Below the pieces are notes generated by a model, which saw only the letters and a program-made list of their open reading frames with translations, was not told where the DNA came from and did not search any database. Position numbers and translations under genes: made by a program. Shown in pieces: positions 8,524 through 16,778 of a stretch of DNA of 36,010 nucleotides. The stretch spans positions 1 through 36,010 of the forward strand of contig JALFSR010000022.1 in assembly GCA_022778745.1 (NCBI GenBank), written 5' to 3'. Every line of letters starts with the position of its first letter. Positions within the stretch are counted from its first letter, which is position 1. Source of the stretch: Clostridiales bacterium (GTDB lineage: Bacteria; Bacillota; Clostridia; Lachnospirales; Lachnospiraceae).

Positions 8524-9945
8524 TTACTCCATATTCAATAAGTTATATTCTTCTATGGATTTATTGATTGATTCTGCCATATCTGCTACCGCATCATCTA
8601 CAGACTTTTTACCATTTAACATGTTTTCAATTTCTGACTCTACCGTTGCTCTTGCTTCTGGAAATACACTAATTAATGCACCAGCATATTTTGGTGAAGA
8701 ATCATGAAGCTGCTGAATCGCTGTTTCAAATTGTGGATATTGTTCAATATTTTTCTTAAATACGTCTTCTTCATGTGCTTTTACTGTCACTGGAAAATAT
8801 CCTGTCTGTGCATTCCAATATGCCTGTGATTCTGGAGAAATCAAAAACTTAACAAATTCCCAAGTTGCACGAAGTTTTTTTGGATCGTTATTGTTTAATG
8901 CCCACAAAGAAGCACCTCCAATTGAAACGCCTCCCTCATCGCTCTTTTTTACCTTAGGAAAATATGCTGTTCCAACTTCAAATTTTCCATTTACATCTTG
9001 TAAAATCTGCTTTAAAGAAGCGGTAGAACCAAGCGTGATTGCTGCTTTTCCAGAGGAAAAATCAGCCAAACCAGCATCACCGCCACGTCCAACATTTGGA
9101 GCAAATCCTTTTCCTGATAACGACTTCCACTCCTCCAATAAATTCTTCGCTGCACCATTTTTATCAAATTCTACAGCCGTTGCTAATGCTTCTCTTCCAT
9201 TTCCATTATTTGCATAAAAAAGTCCTTGCTTTCCGATAAACTGTTCAAAAAACCAGCCATAAACACCAAGAGAAATAACTTCTCCTGCACCACCTTTATC
9301 GAGTAATTCTTGTCCAATTTCCTCAATACCTTCTAAACTGTCTGGTACTTCTTTGATTCCAGCTTTCTCAAACATATCTTTATTGTAATATAACAGTGGA
9401 GTAGAAGAATTAAACGGCATCGAGTATAATTGATTATCAATTGTATAATAAGCTGCTAAATTTGGCTCAATCTTTGACACGTCATAATTATCTTGATCAA
9501 CACAATCCTGCATCGGAACAATCCATCCTGACTCCATCATAAATCGTGTTCCGATTTCATAAACTTGTACAAGATCGGCTCCCATATTTCCAATCTGAGC
9601 ACTCTTTAACTTATTAATTGCATCATCATACTCCCCTTGATATTGTGCATTGACTGTAATCCCATATTCATTTTCCTTATTAAACTTTTCAACAAGTGTC
9701 TGTATCGCTTCACCATTTACACCACCCATAGAATGCCAGAAAGAAATGGTTGTTCCATCTATATCAGAAACATCCGCCATTGTTACTTGATCTGCTGAAT
9801 CATCCGTTTGATCTTGACTTGTTTTCTCTGCTTCAGACTTAGAACTTCCGTTAGAAGTCTGCTGCACACTCTGATTTCCACATCCAGCAAGAGCCATAAT
9901 TAACATACTTACCGCCATTGTTAATGATACTAATTTTTTTCTCAT
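8524..9945 (-). CDS. ugpB: ABC transporter glycerol-3-phosphate/GPC-binding lipoprotein
   Basis: This 473-residue extracellular solute-binding protein of family 1 begins with a lipoprotein signal peptide and the lipobox LAGC (Cys22). A Ser/Thr/Asp-rich tether of about 40 residues follows. The mature domain has the UgpB-like start TTISFWHSMGGVNGEAI, the ADLVQVYEIGTRFM segment, SMPFNSSTPLLYYNKD and the WAxWNAQTGYFP-type block near the C-terminus. These features and the linked ugpQ favour glycerol-3-phosphate or glycerophosphocholine over sugars. It is separated from the upstream permease gene by 160 bases, where no clear promoter was seen. The ATG has AAGGAG 8 bases upstream. Confidence 0.92.
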   Translation of the reverse strand: MRKKLVSLTMAVSMLIMALAGCGNQSVQQTSNGSSKSEAEKTSQDQTDDSADQVTMADVSDIDGTTISFWHSMGGVNGEAIQTLVEKFNKENEYGITVNAQYQGEYDDAINKLKSAQIGNMGADLVQVYEIGTRFMMESGWIVPMQDCVDQDNYDVSKIEPNLAAYYTIDNQLYSMPFNSSTPLLYYNKDMFEKAGIKEVPDSLEGIEEIGQELLDKGGAGEVISLGVYGWFFEQFIGKQGLFYANNGNGREALATAVEFDKNGAAKNLLEEWKSLSGKGFAPNVGRGGDAGLADFSSGKAAITLGSTASLKQILQDVNGKFEVGTAYFPKVKKSDEGGVSIGGASLWALNNNDPKKLRATWEFVKFLISPESQAYWNAQTGYFPVTVKAHEEDVFKKNIEQYPQFETAIQQLHDSSPKYAGALISVFPEARATVESEIENMLNGKKSVDDAVADMAESINKSIEEYNLLNME

Positions 9946-10106
9946 AATTTTTCTCCTTTATTTTTATTAAAAACCTCAGCAAGAATACTCCTGTTTCAAA
10001 TGAATAGAGCAATCAATAATAAAATGAATTGCCAAGGTCGTACTTTCATTCAAACTTTTTCTGCTGCATATACTTATGTAGTATTAGTCAAATAGATAAT
10101 TATAAA

Positions 10107-11018
10107 TTATCCTTTTACAGCTCCTGAGAACATTCCACGAATCAACTGCTTTTGTCCAATAATAAAAATGGAAATCGACGGTATAATGACCATCACAACA
10201 CCTGCAATCATCGTTGTGATTGATTGAGAATCAATACTGTTTAACATACTAATTCCAATCTGCACTGTTCTAAGAGAATCCGAACCTGTTACTAATAACG
10301 GCCACATATACATATTCCATGCATTAATAAATGTGTAAACAGCCATTGCGCCAATTGCTGATTTCGTCAGCGGAATTAATATTTTCCAAATGAATCTAAG
10401 ATTCGTACATCCATCCAATTTTGCTGATTCATAAAGAGAAATTGGAAATGACATATAAAACTGACGGAATAAGAAAATTCCCATCGCCGATGTTAAATAT
10501 GGTAAAATTAATACTGGATAAGTATCTAAAATTCCCATTTTTCCAACAGTCAGATAGTTTGATATAATGGTTGCTTCACCAGGAACCATCATTGTTGCCA
10601 TAACGATCATAAATAAGATCCCTTTTCCTTTAAACTCCAAAAATGAGAACGAAAATGCAGCTAATGAACAAGAAATAATCTGTCCAATTGTAATACATCC
10701 TGCTACAAGAAATGAATTTCCTATAAAACGTAATAATGGTACTTTTGTTAATGCATCTTTAAAGTTCTGAAATGTTGGACTCTTTGGAAGCAAATTCCAG
10801 TCAGTTGTAAACAATTCTCCGGATGGCATAAATGCAATGCTCACTGCATAAAGCAAAGGAAGCAGAACAACAAATGTGACTAATATATTTGCTGCAACCG
10901 TAGTGGCTATTCTGATTCGTTTCTTTGTAATTGCTTTTTGATTCATTGCTTCTTTTAATTCTAAAAGCTCTTTTTTTGAAATTCGATTCGTATTTTCTGC
11001 TAATATTGTTGAACTCAT
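10107..11018 (-). CDS. ugpE: ABC transporter permease, UgpE type
   Basis: The 303-residue MalG/UgpE-class permease has six predicted membrane helices after a charged N-terminus of about 35 residues. The EAA loop that contacts the ATPase reads YESAKLDGCTNLRFIWKI near residue 195, with the hallmark Glu-Ser-Ala and Gly. A periplasmic-side loop (LFTTDWNLLPKSPTFQNF) is typical of this class. The ATG overlaps the stop codon of the partner permease gene by one base (TAATG), and a GGAG site lies within that gene's end, so the two should be translationally coupled. Confidence 0.94.
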   Translation of the reverse strand: MSSTILAENTNRISKKELLELKEAMNQKAITKKRIRIATTVAANILVTFVVLLPLLYAVSIAFMPSGELFTTDWNLLPKSPTFQNFKDALTKVPLLRFIGNSFLVAGCITIGQIISCSLAAFSFSFLEFKGKGILFMIVMATMMVPGEATIISNYLTVGKMGILDTYPVLILPYLTSAMGIFLFRQFYMSFPISLYESAKLDGCTNLRFIWKILIPLTKSAIGAMAVYTFINAWNMYMWPLLVTGSDSLRTVQIGISMLNSIDSQSITTMIAGVVMVIIPSISIFIIGQKQLIRGMFSGAVKG

Positions 11019-11887
11019 TAATATTTTACTCCTTTCTTTTCAATACGGAACATGATTAATGTAATTACCATAACAATTAAGAATAAAATAACAGACTGTG
11101 CCGCCGCACTTCCAAACCGATAATTGAAAAATGCATCACGATAAATCGAATATACAATTAGATTTGTTGTATCATTTGGTCCGCCTTCTGTCAAAATTTT
11201 CACTTGACCAAACGCTTGAAATGCTTGAATAATATTAACAACTAATGTATAAAACATAATCGGACTCAAACCAGGAAGTGTTAAATGAAAAAATTTCTGT
11301 ACCCCGTTTGCTCCATCAACTGATGCACGTTCATAAATTGTTTCATCGATACTGCTCAAACCTGCGGAAAAATATAAGAAATTAATTCCACTGTTCAGCC
11401 ATGCTGTTAAAAGAGCTACACAGATCAATGCAGTATTTGGATCGTTTAACCAGTTAATATCCAATCTAAATATTTTATTGATAATACCAATTGTTGGATG
11501 CAGCATAATTTGAAAAATCATTGCTGCTGAACTGGATGCAATCGCCATCGGCAAAGCGTATGCAGTGCTAAATACCCGAATTCCCGGGAATGTACGATTA
11601 CAGAGAACTGCTGTAATAAGTCCTAACAGCATACTGACTATTACAACAATCATTACGAAGATTAATGTAACAGCTAAACTGTTATAGAAGGATTTTGACT
11701 GAAATAAATCCATATAATTTTGCAGTCCTACAAATAACTTTGCCTCTCCCATTTTATTTGTCTTATAAAGACTTAAATAAATTGTTTTAAAAAATGGGTA
11801 AAATAAAAACACTCCGAACAGAACAATACTTGGCACAATATATAAATATGGCTCAATTTTTCCTGTTTTTAATTTCTTTTGATTCAA
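11018..11887 (-). CDS. ugpA: ABC transporter permease, UgpA type
   Basis: The 289-residue MalF/UgpA-class permease has six predicted membrane helices, beginning with IEPYLYIVPSIVLFGVFLFY. The EAA loop reads YERASVDGANGVQKFFHLTLP around residue 200, and the WLNDPNTALICVALLTAWLN block is characteristic of the class. The start is TTG at 11887: AGGAGG lies exactly 7 bases upstream. An ATG further upstream (11920) has no ribosome site and would place AGGAGG inside the coding region. The gene lies 60 bases after the ATPase gene in the same operon. Confidence 0.94.
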   Translation of the reverse strand: MNQKKLKTGKIEPYLYIVPSIVLFGVFLFYPFFKTIYLSLYKTNKMGEAKLFVGLQNYMDLFQSKSFYNSLAVTLIFVMIVVIVSMLLGLITAVLCNRTFPGIRVFSTAYALPMAIASSSAAMIFQIMLHPTIGIINKIFRLDINWLNDPNTALICVALLTAWLNSGINFLYFSAGLSSIDETIYERASVDGANGVQKFFHLTLPGLSPIMFYTLVVNIIQAFQAFGQVKILTEGGPNDTTNLIVYSIYRDAFFNYRFGSAAAQSVILFLIVMVITLIMFRIEKKGVKY

Positions 11888-11947
11888 AATAATTCCTCCT
11901 AAATATTTATTACCATACAAAAGCTTTTGACTCCAACATCATTTACT

Positions 11948-13084
11948 TTATAGTATGAAAAGAATATTTTTTTCTGTCTCTTTATCAAAAATATGCAGCT
12001 TCTCTACATCAAAATATAACTTTACTGCATCACCTGGATAATTTTGATTTTCTGCCCCTACTCTTGCTGCAAAATTTCCTTCTGGAAATTCAAAATGTAA
12101 AATCACTTCGGAGCCAAGCATCTCTCTGGCATCTACTACTGCCTCTATAACATTCATTGAGACATCAAATCCTCTTTCTTTTGCATCTTCATATTCATAA
12201 ATATCTTCTGGTCGAATTCCAACAATTACTTTTTTCCCTAAATACGCATTTTTCAAAATCCGTTCTATCTTTTTTACTGGTGTTAAAACTGTACCATTAA
12301 CATTATTGTCTAAATGGAGAAACGCTTTTCCTGCAAGCTGACCGACATATGCTGGAAAAAAATTCATCGCTGGTGATCCGATAAATCCTGCTACAAATAC
12401 ATTTGCTGGACATTGATAAAGATTTGTCGGTGTATCTGCCTGCTGAATCTCTCCTTTTTTCATCACTACAATTCGAGTACCGAGTGTCATTGCTTCTGTC
12501 TGATCATGTGTTACATAAATAATTGTCGTACCAAGCTCTTTATGAATCTTCGCCAGCTCAATACGCATCTGAGCACGCAGCTTTGCATCCAGATTTGAGA
12601 GCGGTTCGTCCATTAAAAATGCTTTTGGGTTTCTTACAATTGCACTTCCAATTGCAACACGCTGTCTCTGTCCGCCAGATAATTCTTTTGGTCTCCTTTT
12701 CAATAACTGTTCAATCTCTAATATTTTTGCTACCTGCTCTACTTTTTGTTTTATTTCATTCTTTGGAATATTCCGAATTTTTAATGAAAATGCCATATTA
12801 TCAAATACATTCATATTAGGATACAGTGCATAATTTTGAAATACCATAGAAAGTCCTCTGTCTCCTGGTTCAGTATAATTACATAATTTTCCGTCAATCC
12901 AAAGCTCCCCATCACTGATTTCTTCCAATCCTGCAATCATTCGTAATGTCGTTGATTTGCCGCATCCAGACGGTCCAACAAATATGACAAACTCTTTATC
13001 TTTAATACTTAAATTAAAATCCTTCACTACACAATTATGATTTTCATATATTTTTGATACATTGCAAAGTTCAATATTTGCCAC
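11948..13084 (-). CDS. ugpC: ABC transporter ATPase, UgpC/MsmK type
   Basis: The 378-residue ATPase of the CUT1 importer class powers the two permeases. Walker A GPSGCGKST spans 37-45, the Q-loop lies in MVFQNYALYPNM, signature LSGGQ at 135-139, Walker B FLMDE at 156-160 and the switch His at 193 (VTHD). Residues 240-378 form the C-terminal OB-type regulatory domain (GIRPEDI, then GSEVILHFEF) found in UgpC, MalK and MsmK. The start is GTG at 13084 with AAGGAGG 8 bases upstream. As first gene of the operon it follows the upstream regulatory region. Some ATPases of this class serve several importers; a shared role is possible. Confidence 0.95.
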   Translation of the reverse strand: MANIELCNVSKIYENHNCVVKDFNLSIKDKEFVIFVGPSGCGKSTTLRMIAGLEEISDGELWIDGKLCNYTEPGDRGLSMVFQNYALYPNMNVFDNMAFSLKIRNIPKNEIKQKVEQVAKILEIEQLLKRRPKELSGGQRQRVAIGSAIVRNPKAFLMDEPLSNLDAKLRAQMRIELAKIHKELGTTIIYVTHDQTEAMTLGTRIVVMKKGEIQQADTPTNLYQCPANVFVAGFIGSPAMNFFPAYVGQLAGKAFLHLDNNVNGTVLTPVKKIERILKNAYLGKKVIVGIRPEDIYEYEDAKERGFDVSMNVIEAVVDAREMLGSEVILHFEFPEGNFAARVGAENQNYPGDAVKLYFDVEKLHIFDKETEKNILFIL

Positions 13085-13165
13085 TTTTGATTCCTCCTTG
13101 TCTTATTTCCTTTCCTATTCTAATTAGAAAATGCTTCTAAAAAAAGCAGATTCATCTTAAATATC

Positions 13166-13203
13166 CGTTAATCATCTGCAAACTTTTGTTAGCTTTTCGT
13201 AAA
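13166..13203 (-). promoter_or_regulatory. Candidate PhoP (Pho-box) direct repeats upstream of ugpC
   Basis: On the strand of the operon, four hexamers TTTACG, CTAACA, TTTGCA and TTAACG start at 13203, 13192, 13182 and 13171, that is every 11, 10 and 11 bases. Each differs by one base from the Firmicutes Pho-box consensus TT(A/C/T)ACA, and the one-turn spacing is the known arrangement for PhoP dimers. Uptake of glycerophosphodiesters under phosphate starvation is the classic role of ugp in Escherichia coli, which supports the reading. The -10 element is not clear. Confidence 0.45.
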
Positions 13204-13227
13204 TCACTATTGTCTTTCCATATCAAA

Positions 13228-13268
13228 AAGGATTATTTTTGCAATTTTTTATTGCAAAAACAACCCTT
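13228..13268. repeat. 18-base imperfect inverted repeat
   Basis: Arms at 13228-13245 and 13251-13268 match at 16 of 18 positions, with the inner ten base pairs (TTTTTGCAAT/ATTGCAAAAA) perfect and a five-T loop. It lies about 145 bases upstream of ugpC. It could be an operator, an attenuator stem in the leader or a terminator reading away from the holin gene. Confidence 0.6.
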
Positions 13269-13534
13269 TTCTCTCTAATAATCATCAATTTATTCTGTTA
13301 AGCAGATATTCTCAATTTTCGTCTATACCTATCAAGATAATCTGTTCTTTCTCTATTTTACACATCCTACTTCTCTGCAAAAATATCTCAAACATCATTC
13401 TAAATAGAAAACCATATCATTCCTCTATCTTTAAAAATACTTCCTTAGAGACCCTTATTAGCCTACTCCCAAAATAGAGCAATCGTAAATAGACATTTTA
13501 ACAAAATTAAACTGAAAATAAGACCATTTATTTC

Positions 13535-13825
13535 TTATTCATGTTTCTTTTCCTTTTGCTGCTTATTTGCTGGGATTAACTGCTTACATACTTGATTGAT
13601 GCCCGTTGCAGCTAAACCACTTACAATTCCAACTGCAATCGCAGATAAAATATCATCTGCTGGGAATTCTTTGATTGTATACATCCCAATGATACCGAGA
13701 ATTCCACCAAGTATTCCGCATAGCACTGGAGCATATTTACGATCCAATTTGATTAATTTTGTAATTTCCACAACTAAATAGCAGATAACCGTAATCGCAA
13801 CTACACTTGTAACGCCAAAGTCCAT
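13535..13825 (-). CDS. Phage-type holin (Hol44-like) family protein
   Basis: The 96-residue protein has three predicted membrane segments (about 5-22, 32-52, 62-82) and a Lys-rich C-terminal tail (NKQQKEKKHE), the layout of Hol44-type phage holins. The DFGVTSVVAITVICYLV start, the central CGILGGILGIIGMYTI segment and FPADDILSAIAVGIVSGLAATG match that family as remembered. Holins permeabilise the membrane to release endolysin. No endolysin, other phage gene or attachment site is nearby, so this is an isolated gene. The ATG has GGGGGA 5 bases upstream. Confidence 0.8.
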   Translation of the reverse strand: MDFGVTSVVAITVICYLVVEITKLIKLDRKYAPVLCGILGGILGIIGMYTIKEFPADDILSAIAVGIVSGLAATGINQVCKQLIPANKQQKEKKHE

Positions 13826-13837
13826 ATACTCCCCCTT

Positions 13838-13915
13838 TTATGAAATGAAATAAACAGTACGGCGAGTATTTGAAATCCACTTCGCCATTTCCACATATAA
13901 AGCTTCTAATTTCAT
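13838..13915 (-). CDS. Possible 25-residue peptide upstream of the holin gene
   Basis: An ATG at 13915 opens a 25-codon frame beginning MKLEALYVEMAKWISNTRRT and ending 12 bases before the holin start, with the holin ribosome site right after its stop. Close coupling and a plausible amphipathic composition suggest a real upstream peptide. No ribosome site precedes its own ATG, so it may instead be the tail of a lost gene or chance. Confidence 0.3.
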   Translation of the reverse strand: MKLEALYVEMAKWISNTRRTVYFIS

Positions 13916-13991
13916 TTAAATATATCTTATTATTATAGTATATGTTCCTTGTTTTCTAATATTGATATAATTCGCTGCGCTATTTCTCATA

Positions 13992-14882
13992 TCATTTATT
14001 TTGTACTCGATATTTTGATGGTGTTGCTCCGTATTGTTCTTTAAATATTCTTGAAAAATAACTCATTTCCTGAAATCCACATTCTATGCCGATTTCAATA
14101 ATCTTCTTGTTTGATGACATCAGCAGTTCTGTAGCTTTCTGCAATCGCATCTGTCTCACATACTGAATTGGCGTTGTTCCAATTGTTTGTTTGAAGCAGC
14201 GAATACATTCACTTGAAGATACCGATGCAGCATGAGCAATTTCTTGAATGCTGATTTCATCGGCCAAATGTTTTCTAATATAATCCAACATTCGTTTAAT
14301 CCGTTCTTCATTTCTTCGTACTTTCTGTGAAATATCTTTTTCTTGATGAGGTATATATTCTTGCATCATAAAAAGCAGCCTAGACAGGGAATCTCTAGCC
14401 ATAAATTCATATCCTGGTGATTCATTTGCAATGCTTTGCCATGCATGTTCGATATAATCTAGCAAAACTATATCCTTTGGAATTAATTTTAATGCAAGCA
14501 TATAAAAAACTCTGTTCTCCAGTATAGGCAATAAATATTTTTGCCAAAAAATGCTTTCTGATGCACCTCCAACTAGTTTTGGATGAAACACAATTGAATG
14601 GAGTCTGCATACTTGATCTCCCGCATTCCATGCTGCATGAAGAATATTAGCATTAATTACGCAGCCTTCCCCTTTTTTTAATTCGACCCTTTCATGATCC
14701 GCAGCAAACACGGCACTGCCCTCTGTAACAATTACTGCTTCTAGTTCCTCATGCCAATGCCACGGCACAGGATTCTCTGTAAGATCATCATAATAACACG
14801 CAGCTGGAAATAGCACTGTACCATGCTGAAGGAGTTCCTTCCCTTTTTCATCGATCCTTGTATTACATTCTGATATTGCCAT
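13992..14882 (-). CDS. AraC-family transcriptional regulator (cupin sensor)
   Basis: The 296-residue regulator has an N-terminal AraC-type cupin domain (about 20-150; PVPWHWHEELEAVIVTEGSA with metal/ligand-type His residues, then GEGCVINANILHA). A C-terminal double helix-turn-helix (about 195-292) contains EISIQEIAHAASVSSSECIR and the family signature GFQEMSYFSRIFKEQYGATPSKYR. It is divergently transcribed from the adjacent MFS transporter gene, with 114 bases between them holding direct repeats, so it probably controls that transporter and itself. The inducer is unknown. The ATG at 14882 has only a modest site (AGGA) upstream. Confidence 0.92.
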   Translation of the reverse strand: MAISECNTRIDEKGKELLQHGTVLFPAACYYDDLTENPVPWHWHEELEAVIVTEGSAVFAADHERVELKKGEGCVINANILHAAWNAGDQVCRLHSIVFHPKLVGGASESIFWQKYLLPILENRVFYMLALKLIPKDIVLLDYIEHAWQSIANESPGYEFMARDSLSRLLFMMQEYIPHQEKDISQKVRRNEERIKRMLDYIRKHLADEISIQEIAHAASVSSSECIRCFKQTIGTTPIQYVRQMRLQKATELLMSSNKKIIEIGIECGFQEMSYFSRIFKEQYGATPSKYRVQNK

Positions 14883-14904
14883 AACTATTCAATCCTGATT
14901 ATTT

Positions 14905-14935
14905 TGTACTATATTTTAGCTAGTATTGTACTATA
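14905..14935. promoter_or_regulatory. Direct repeat TGTACTATA in the AraC/MFS divergent region
   Basis: Two identical nonamers TGTACTATA lie at 14905-14913 and 14927-14935, 22 bases apart from start to start, about two helical turns. AraC-type regulators commonly bind such tandem sites. The second copy overlaps the -10 box of the regulator gene, which suits autoregulation. Confidence 0.5.
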
Positions 14936-14953
14936 ATTTTTCTTTTCTTGCAA
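14925..14953 (-). promoter_or_regulatory. Promoter of the AraC-family regulator gene
   Basis: Read on the reverse strand, TTGCAA (14953-14948) is followed after 17 bases by TACAAT (14930-14925), each one or two bases from consensus. It is 43 bases before the regulator start codon. For the divergent MFS gene a TATAAT at 14955-14960 is present but has no convincing -35. Confidence 0.6.
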
Positions 14954-14996
14954 GTATAATTGCATATTGATAATTTCAAATATGAAAGGAGACTCC

Positions 14997-16184
14997 ATGT
15001 TTTCATTATTACTCGCTATTATTTATCTCGCATTCATTAGTTTAGGACTTCCAGATTCTCTTCTTGGCTCTGCATGGCCAGTGATTTATCCAGAAATGGA
15101 TGTTCCTATGTCATGGTCTGGAATTATTTTCATGATCATTTCACTTGGCACTGTTATATCGAGTCTGAACAGTGATCGACTGACACGCCTCCTCGGAACT
15201 GGAAAGATAACCGCAATCAGTGTCGCCATAACAGCCGCTGCATTATTCGGATTTTCCATCAGTCATTCCTTCCCACTTCTCTGCCTTTGGGCTATCCCTT
15301 ATGGCCTTGGCGCTGGAAGTATTGATGCGGCATTAAATAACTATGTTGCACTGCACTATGCCAGCAGGCATATGAGCTGGCTTCACTGCATGTGGGGAGT
15401 TGGAGCATCCGTAGGTCCATATATTATGAGTACTGCCCTTACCAATGGATATACATGGAACACTGGTTATCGATGGATTAGTATGATTCAGATTATACTG
15501 GCGATTGTTTTATTTTTAAGTTTGCCATTATGGAAGAGAAATGCTGATTCTGACAATGAAACGACAGAAGAAACACATATCTCTGCACAGCCATTGTCAC
15601 TCAAATCTATTCTGTCTCTTCCTGGTGCAAAAGCTGTTATGCTCTGCTTTTTCTGTTACTGTGCATTGGAACAGACCGTTGGTTTATGGGCAAGCAGCTA
15701 TCTTGTATCGGGAAAGGGGGTTGATGAAGTCACTGCAGCTGGTTTTGCCAGTCTATTCTTTCTTGGAGTTACTGTCGGACGAGCAGTAAGTGGATTCATT
15801 ACTTTTCAATTAAATGATGCGCAAATGATACGACTTGGTGAATCTATTATTATTCTTGGAATTTTGTGTATCATACTTCCATTTGGAACGGCTACATCTT
15901 ATATTGGATTAATTATTATTGGCGTTGGATGCGCACCAATCTATCCAAGCATCATTCATTTAACGCCACAGCATTTTGGAACAGATAAATCACAGGCTGT
16001 CATTGGAGTCCAAATGGCAAGTGCCTATGTTGGTACTTCCTTTATGCCACCTGTATTTGGATGGATCGCTAATCATATTACAATACATCTTTTTCCATTC
16101 TATTTATTGTTCTTACTCATTGTTATGCTCACTATGCATGAGATACTTTGCAGAAAAACAAGCAATACATCAGCCACAAACTAA
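14997..16184 (+). CDS. MFS transporter
   Basis: The 395-residue protein has about twelve membrane helices in two halves, joined by a polar loop near residues 180-205 (WKRNADSDNETTEE). Typical features include GLPDSLLGSAWPVIYPEM in the first helix region, the loop 2-3 motif SDRLTRLLGTGK, and LPYGLGAGSIDAALNN-like helix 4 sequence (here AIPYGLGAGSIDAALNNYV). The order and Gly-rich helices suggest a sugar- or small-solute-type permease, but the substrate cannot be named. The start at 14997 is chosen because AAAGGAG lies 5 bases upstream; an in-frame ATG at 14982 overlaps that site. The adjacent AraC gene is the likely regulator. Confidence 0.9.
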   Translation: MFSLLLAIIYLAFISLGLPDSLLGSAWPVIYPEMDVPMSWSGIIFMIISLGTVISSLNSDRLTRLLGTGKITAISVAITAAALFGFSISHSFPLLCLWAIPYGLGAGSIDAALNNYVALHYASRHMSWLHCMWGVGASVGPYIMSTALTNGYTWNTGYRWISMIQIILAIVLFLSLPLWKRNADSDNETTEETHISAQPLSLKSILSLPGAKAVMLCFFCYCALEQTVGLWASSYLVSGKGVDEVTAAGFASLFFLGVTVGRAVSGFITFQLNDAQMIRLGESIIILGILCIILPFGTATSYIGLIIIGVGCAPIYPSIIHLTPQHFGTDKSQAVIGVQMASAYVGTSFMPPVFGWIANHITIHLFPFYLLFLLIVMLTMHEILCRKTSNTSATN

Positions 16185-16202
16185 TGAAAGGGGAGATTTA
16201 TA

Positions 16203-16416
16203 GGAAAAGGAATCGAACTTAATACTTCATCCTTCAAAGAACATTCTTGAATTATATTATCGACTTGGTGGAAGAATCATTACAATTGGCTCCGACTCCC
16301 ATGAAACTAATCACCTTGCGGATCACATTAAAGAAATAAAACAAGTATTGAAAAAAATAGGATTTCGTGAGTTCTGTACTTTCCATCAAATGAAACCTTC
16401 CTATCATACATTATGA
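16203..16416 (+). pseudogene. C-terminal remnant of a PHP-family histidinol-phosphatase-like gene
   Basis: Short frames encode the end of a PHP phosphoesterase: GKGIELNTS in one frame, then, after a frame change near 16230, NILELYYRLGGRIITIGSDSH and a tail to a stop at 16416. The GSDSH motif carries metal-binding residues in HisJ/HisK-type histidinol phosphatases. The first 180 or more residues are missing, and the start region follows the MFS stop directly, so a deletion has fused the transporter gene to this tail. A perfect terminator follows it. Confidence 0.72.
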
Positions 16417-16442
16417 TAAACTTTTATCAAACAAGATAAAAA

Positions 16443-16489
16443 GACACATTACAGAGATGAAAGTCACTGTAATGTGTCCAATTTTTTTA
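16443..16489 (+). terminator. Strong intrinsic terminator
   Basis: Perfect 12-bp stem GACACATTACAG / CTGTAATGTGTC (16443-16454 and 16467-16478) with a 12-base loop, followed by seven T residues. It ends the MFS/PHP-remnant unit. Confidence 0.92.
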
Positions 16490-16533
16490 ATAGTTTTATC
16501 GCAAATGCATTATAACTGGATAAAGCTCAACAA

Positions 16534-16768
16534 TTATATCCCTTCTTCTGCTTTCAGACGCAGATCATAAAAGAATCTTAACCATTCTGGCTGTTTCATT
16601 CGCTCGTCTTTTAATTTTTCAAGAGTTCTCTTTCCAACTCTCCTGTCCAATACTGCAAGCAGTCGAATCATTTCATTATCTTTTGATATAATCAATGAAA
16701 ACCTCTAACCCATCTGCAGTCTTAGAAAAAACTTGAGACTCTTGTTCATCTATATCAAACAAGGTCAT
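16534..16768 (-). pseudogene. Frameshifted conserved hypothetical gene
   Basis: The ATG at 16768 opens MTLFDIDEQESQVFSKTADG, which runs to an early stop after IDYIKR. Shifting frame at the A-run near 16685 continues with SKDNEMIRLLAVLDRRVGKR and WLRFFYDLRLKAEEG to a stop at 16534. The combined product of about 78 residues has a strongly charged helical C-terminus with an LDRRVGKRTL block that looks conserved. I cannot assign a function. It may be the distal part of a longer gene whose beginning is the small ORF at 16779-16925, since the two are only 10 bases apart. Confidence 0.5.
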
Positions 16769-16778
16769 TCTACTCTAA

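Larger units (their letters stand above)
13085..13534 (-). other. 450-base regulatory spacer upstream of ugpC
   Basis: No coding region is evident. Reading toward ugpC it holds an AT-rich 18-base inverted repeat (13228-13268) and then four Pho-box-like hexamers (13166-13203). No confident -35/-10 pair was found. The part next to the holin gene (13269-13534) shows nothing recognisable, and no terminator hairpin was seen after the holin gene. Confidence 0.55.

Noticed and set aside
9946-10106. Internal promoter before ugpB
   Set aside because: TTGACT and TTGAAT occur but neither has a -10 at a usable distance; the space was left unannotated.
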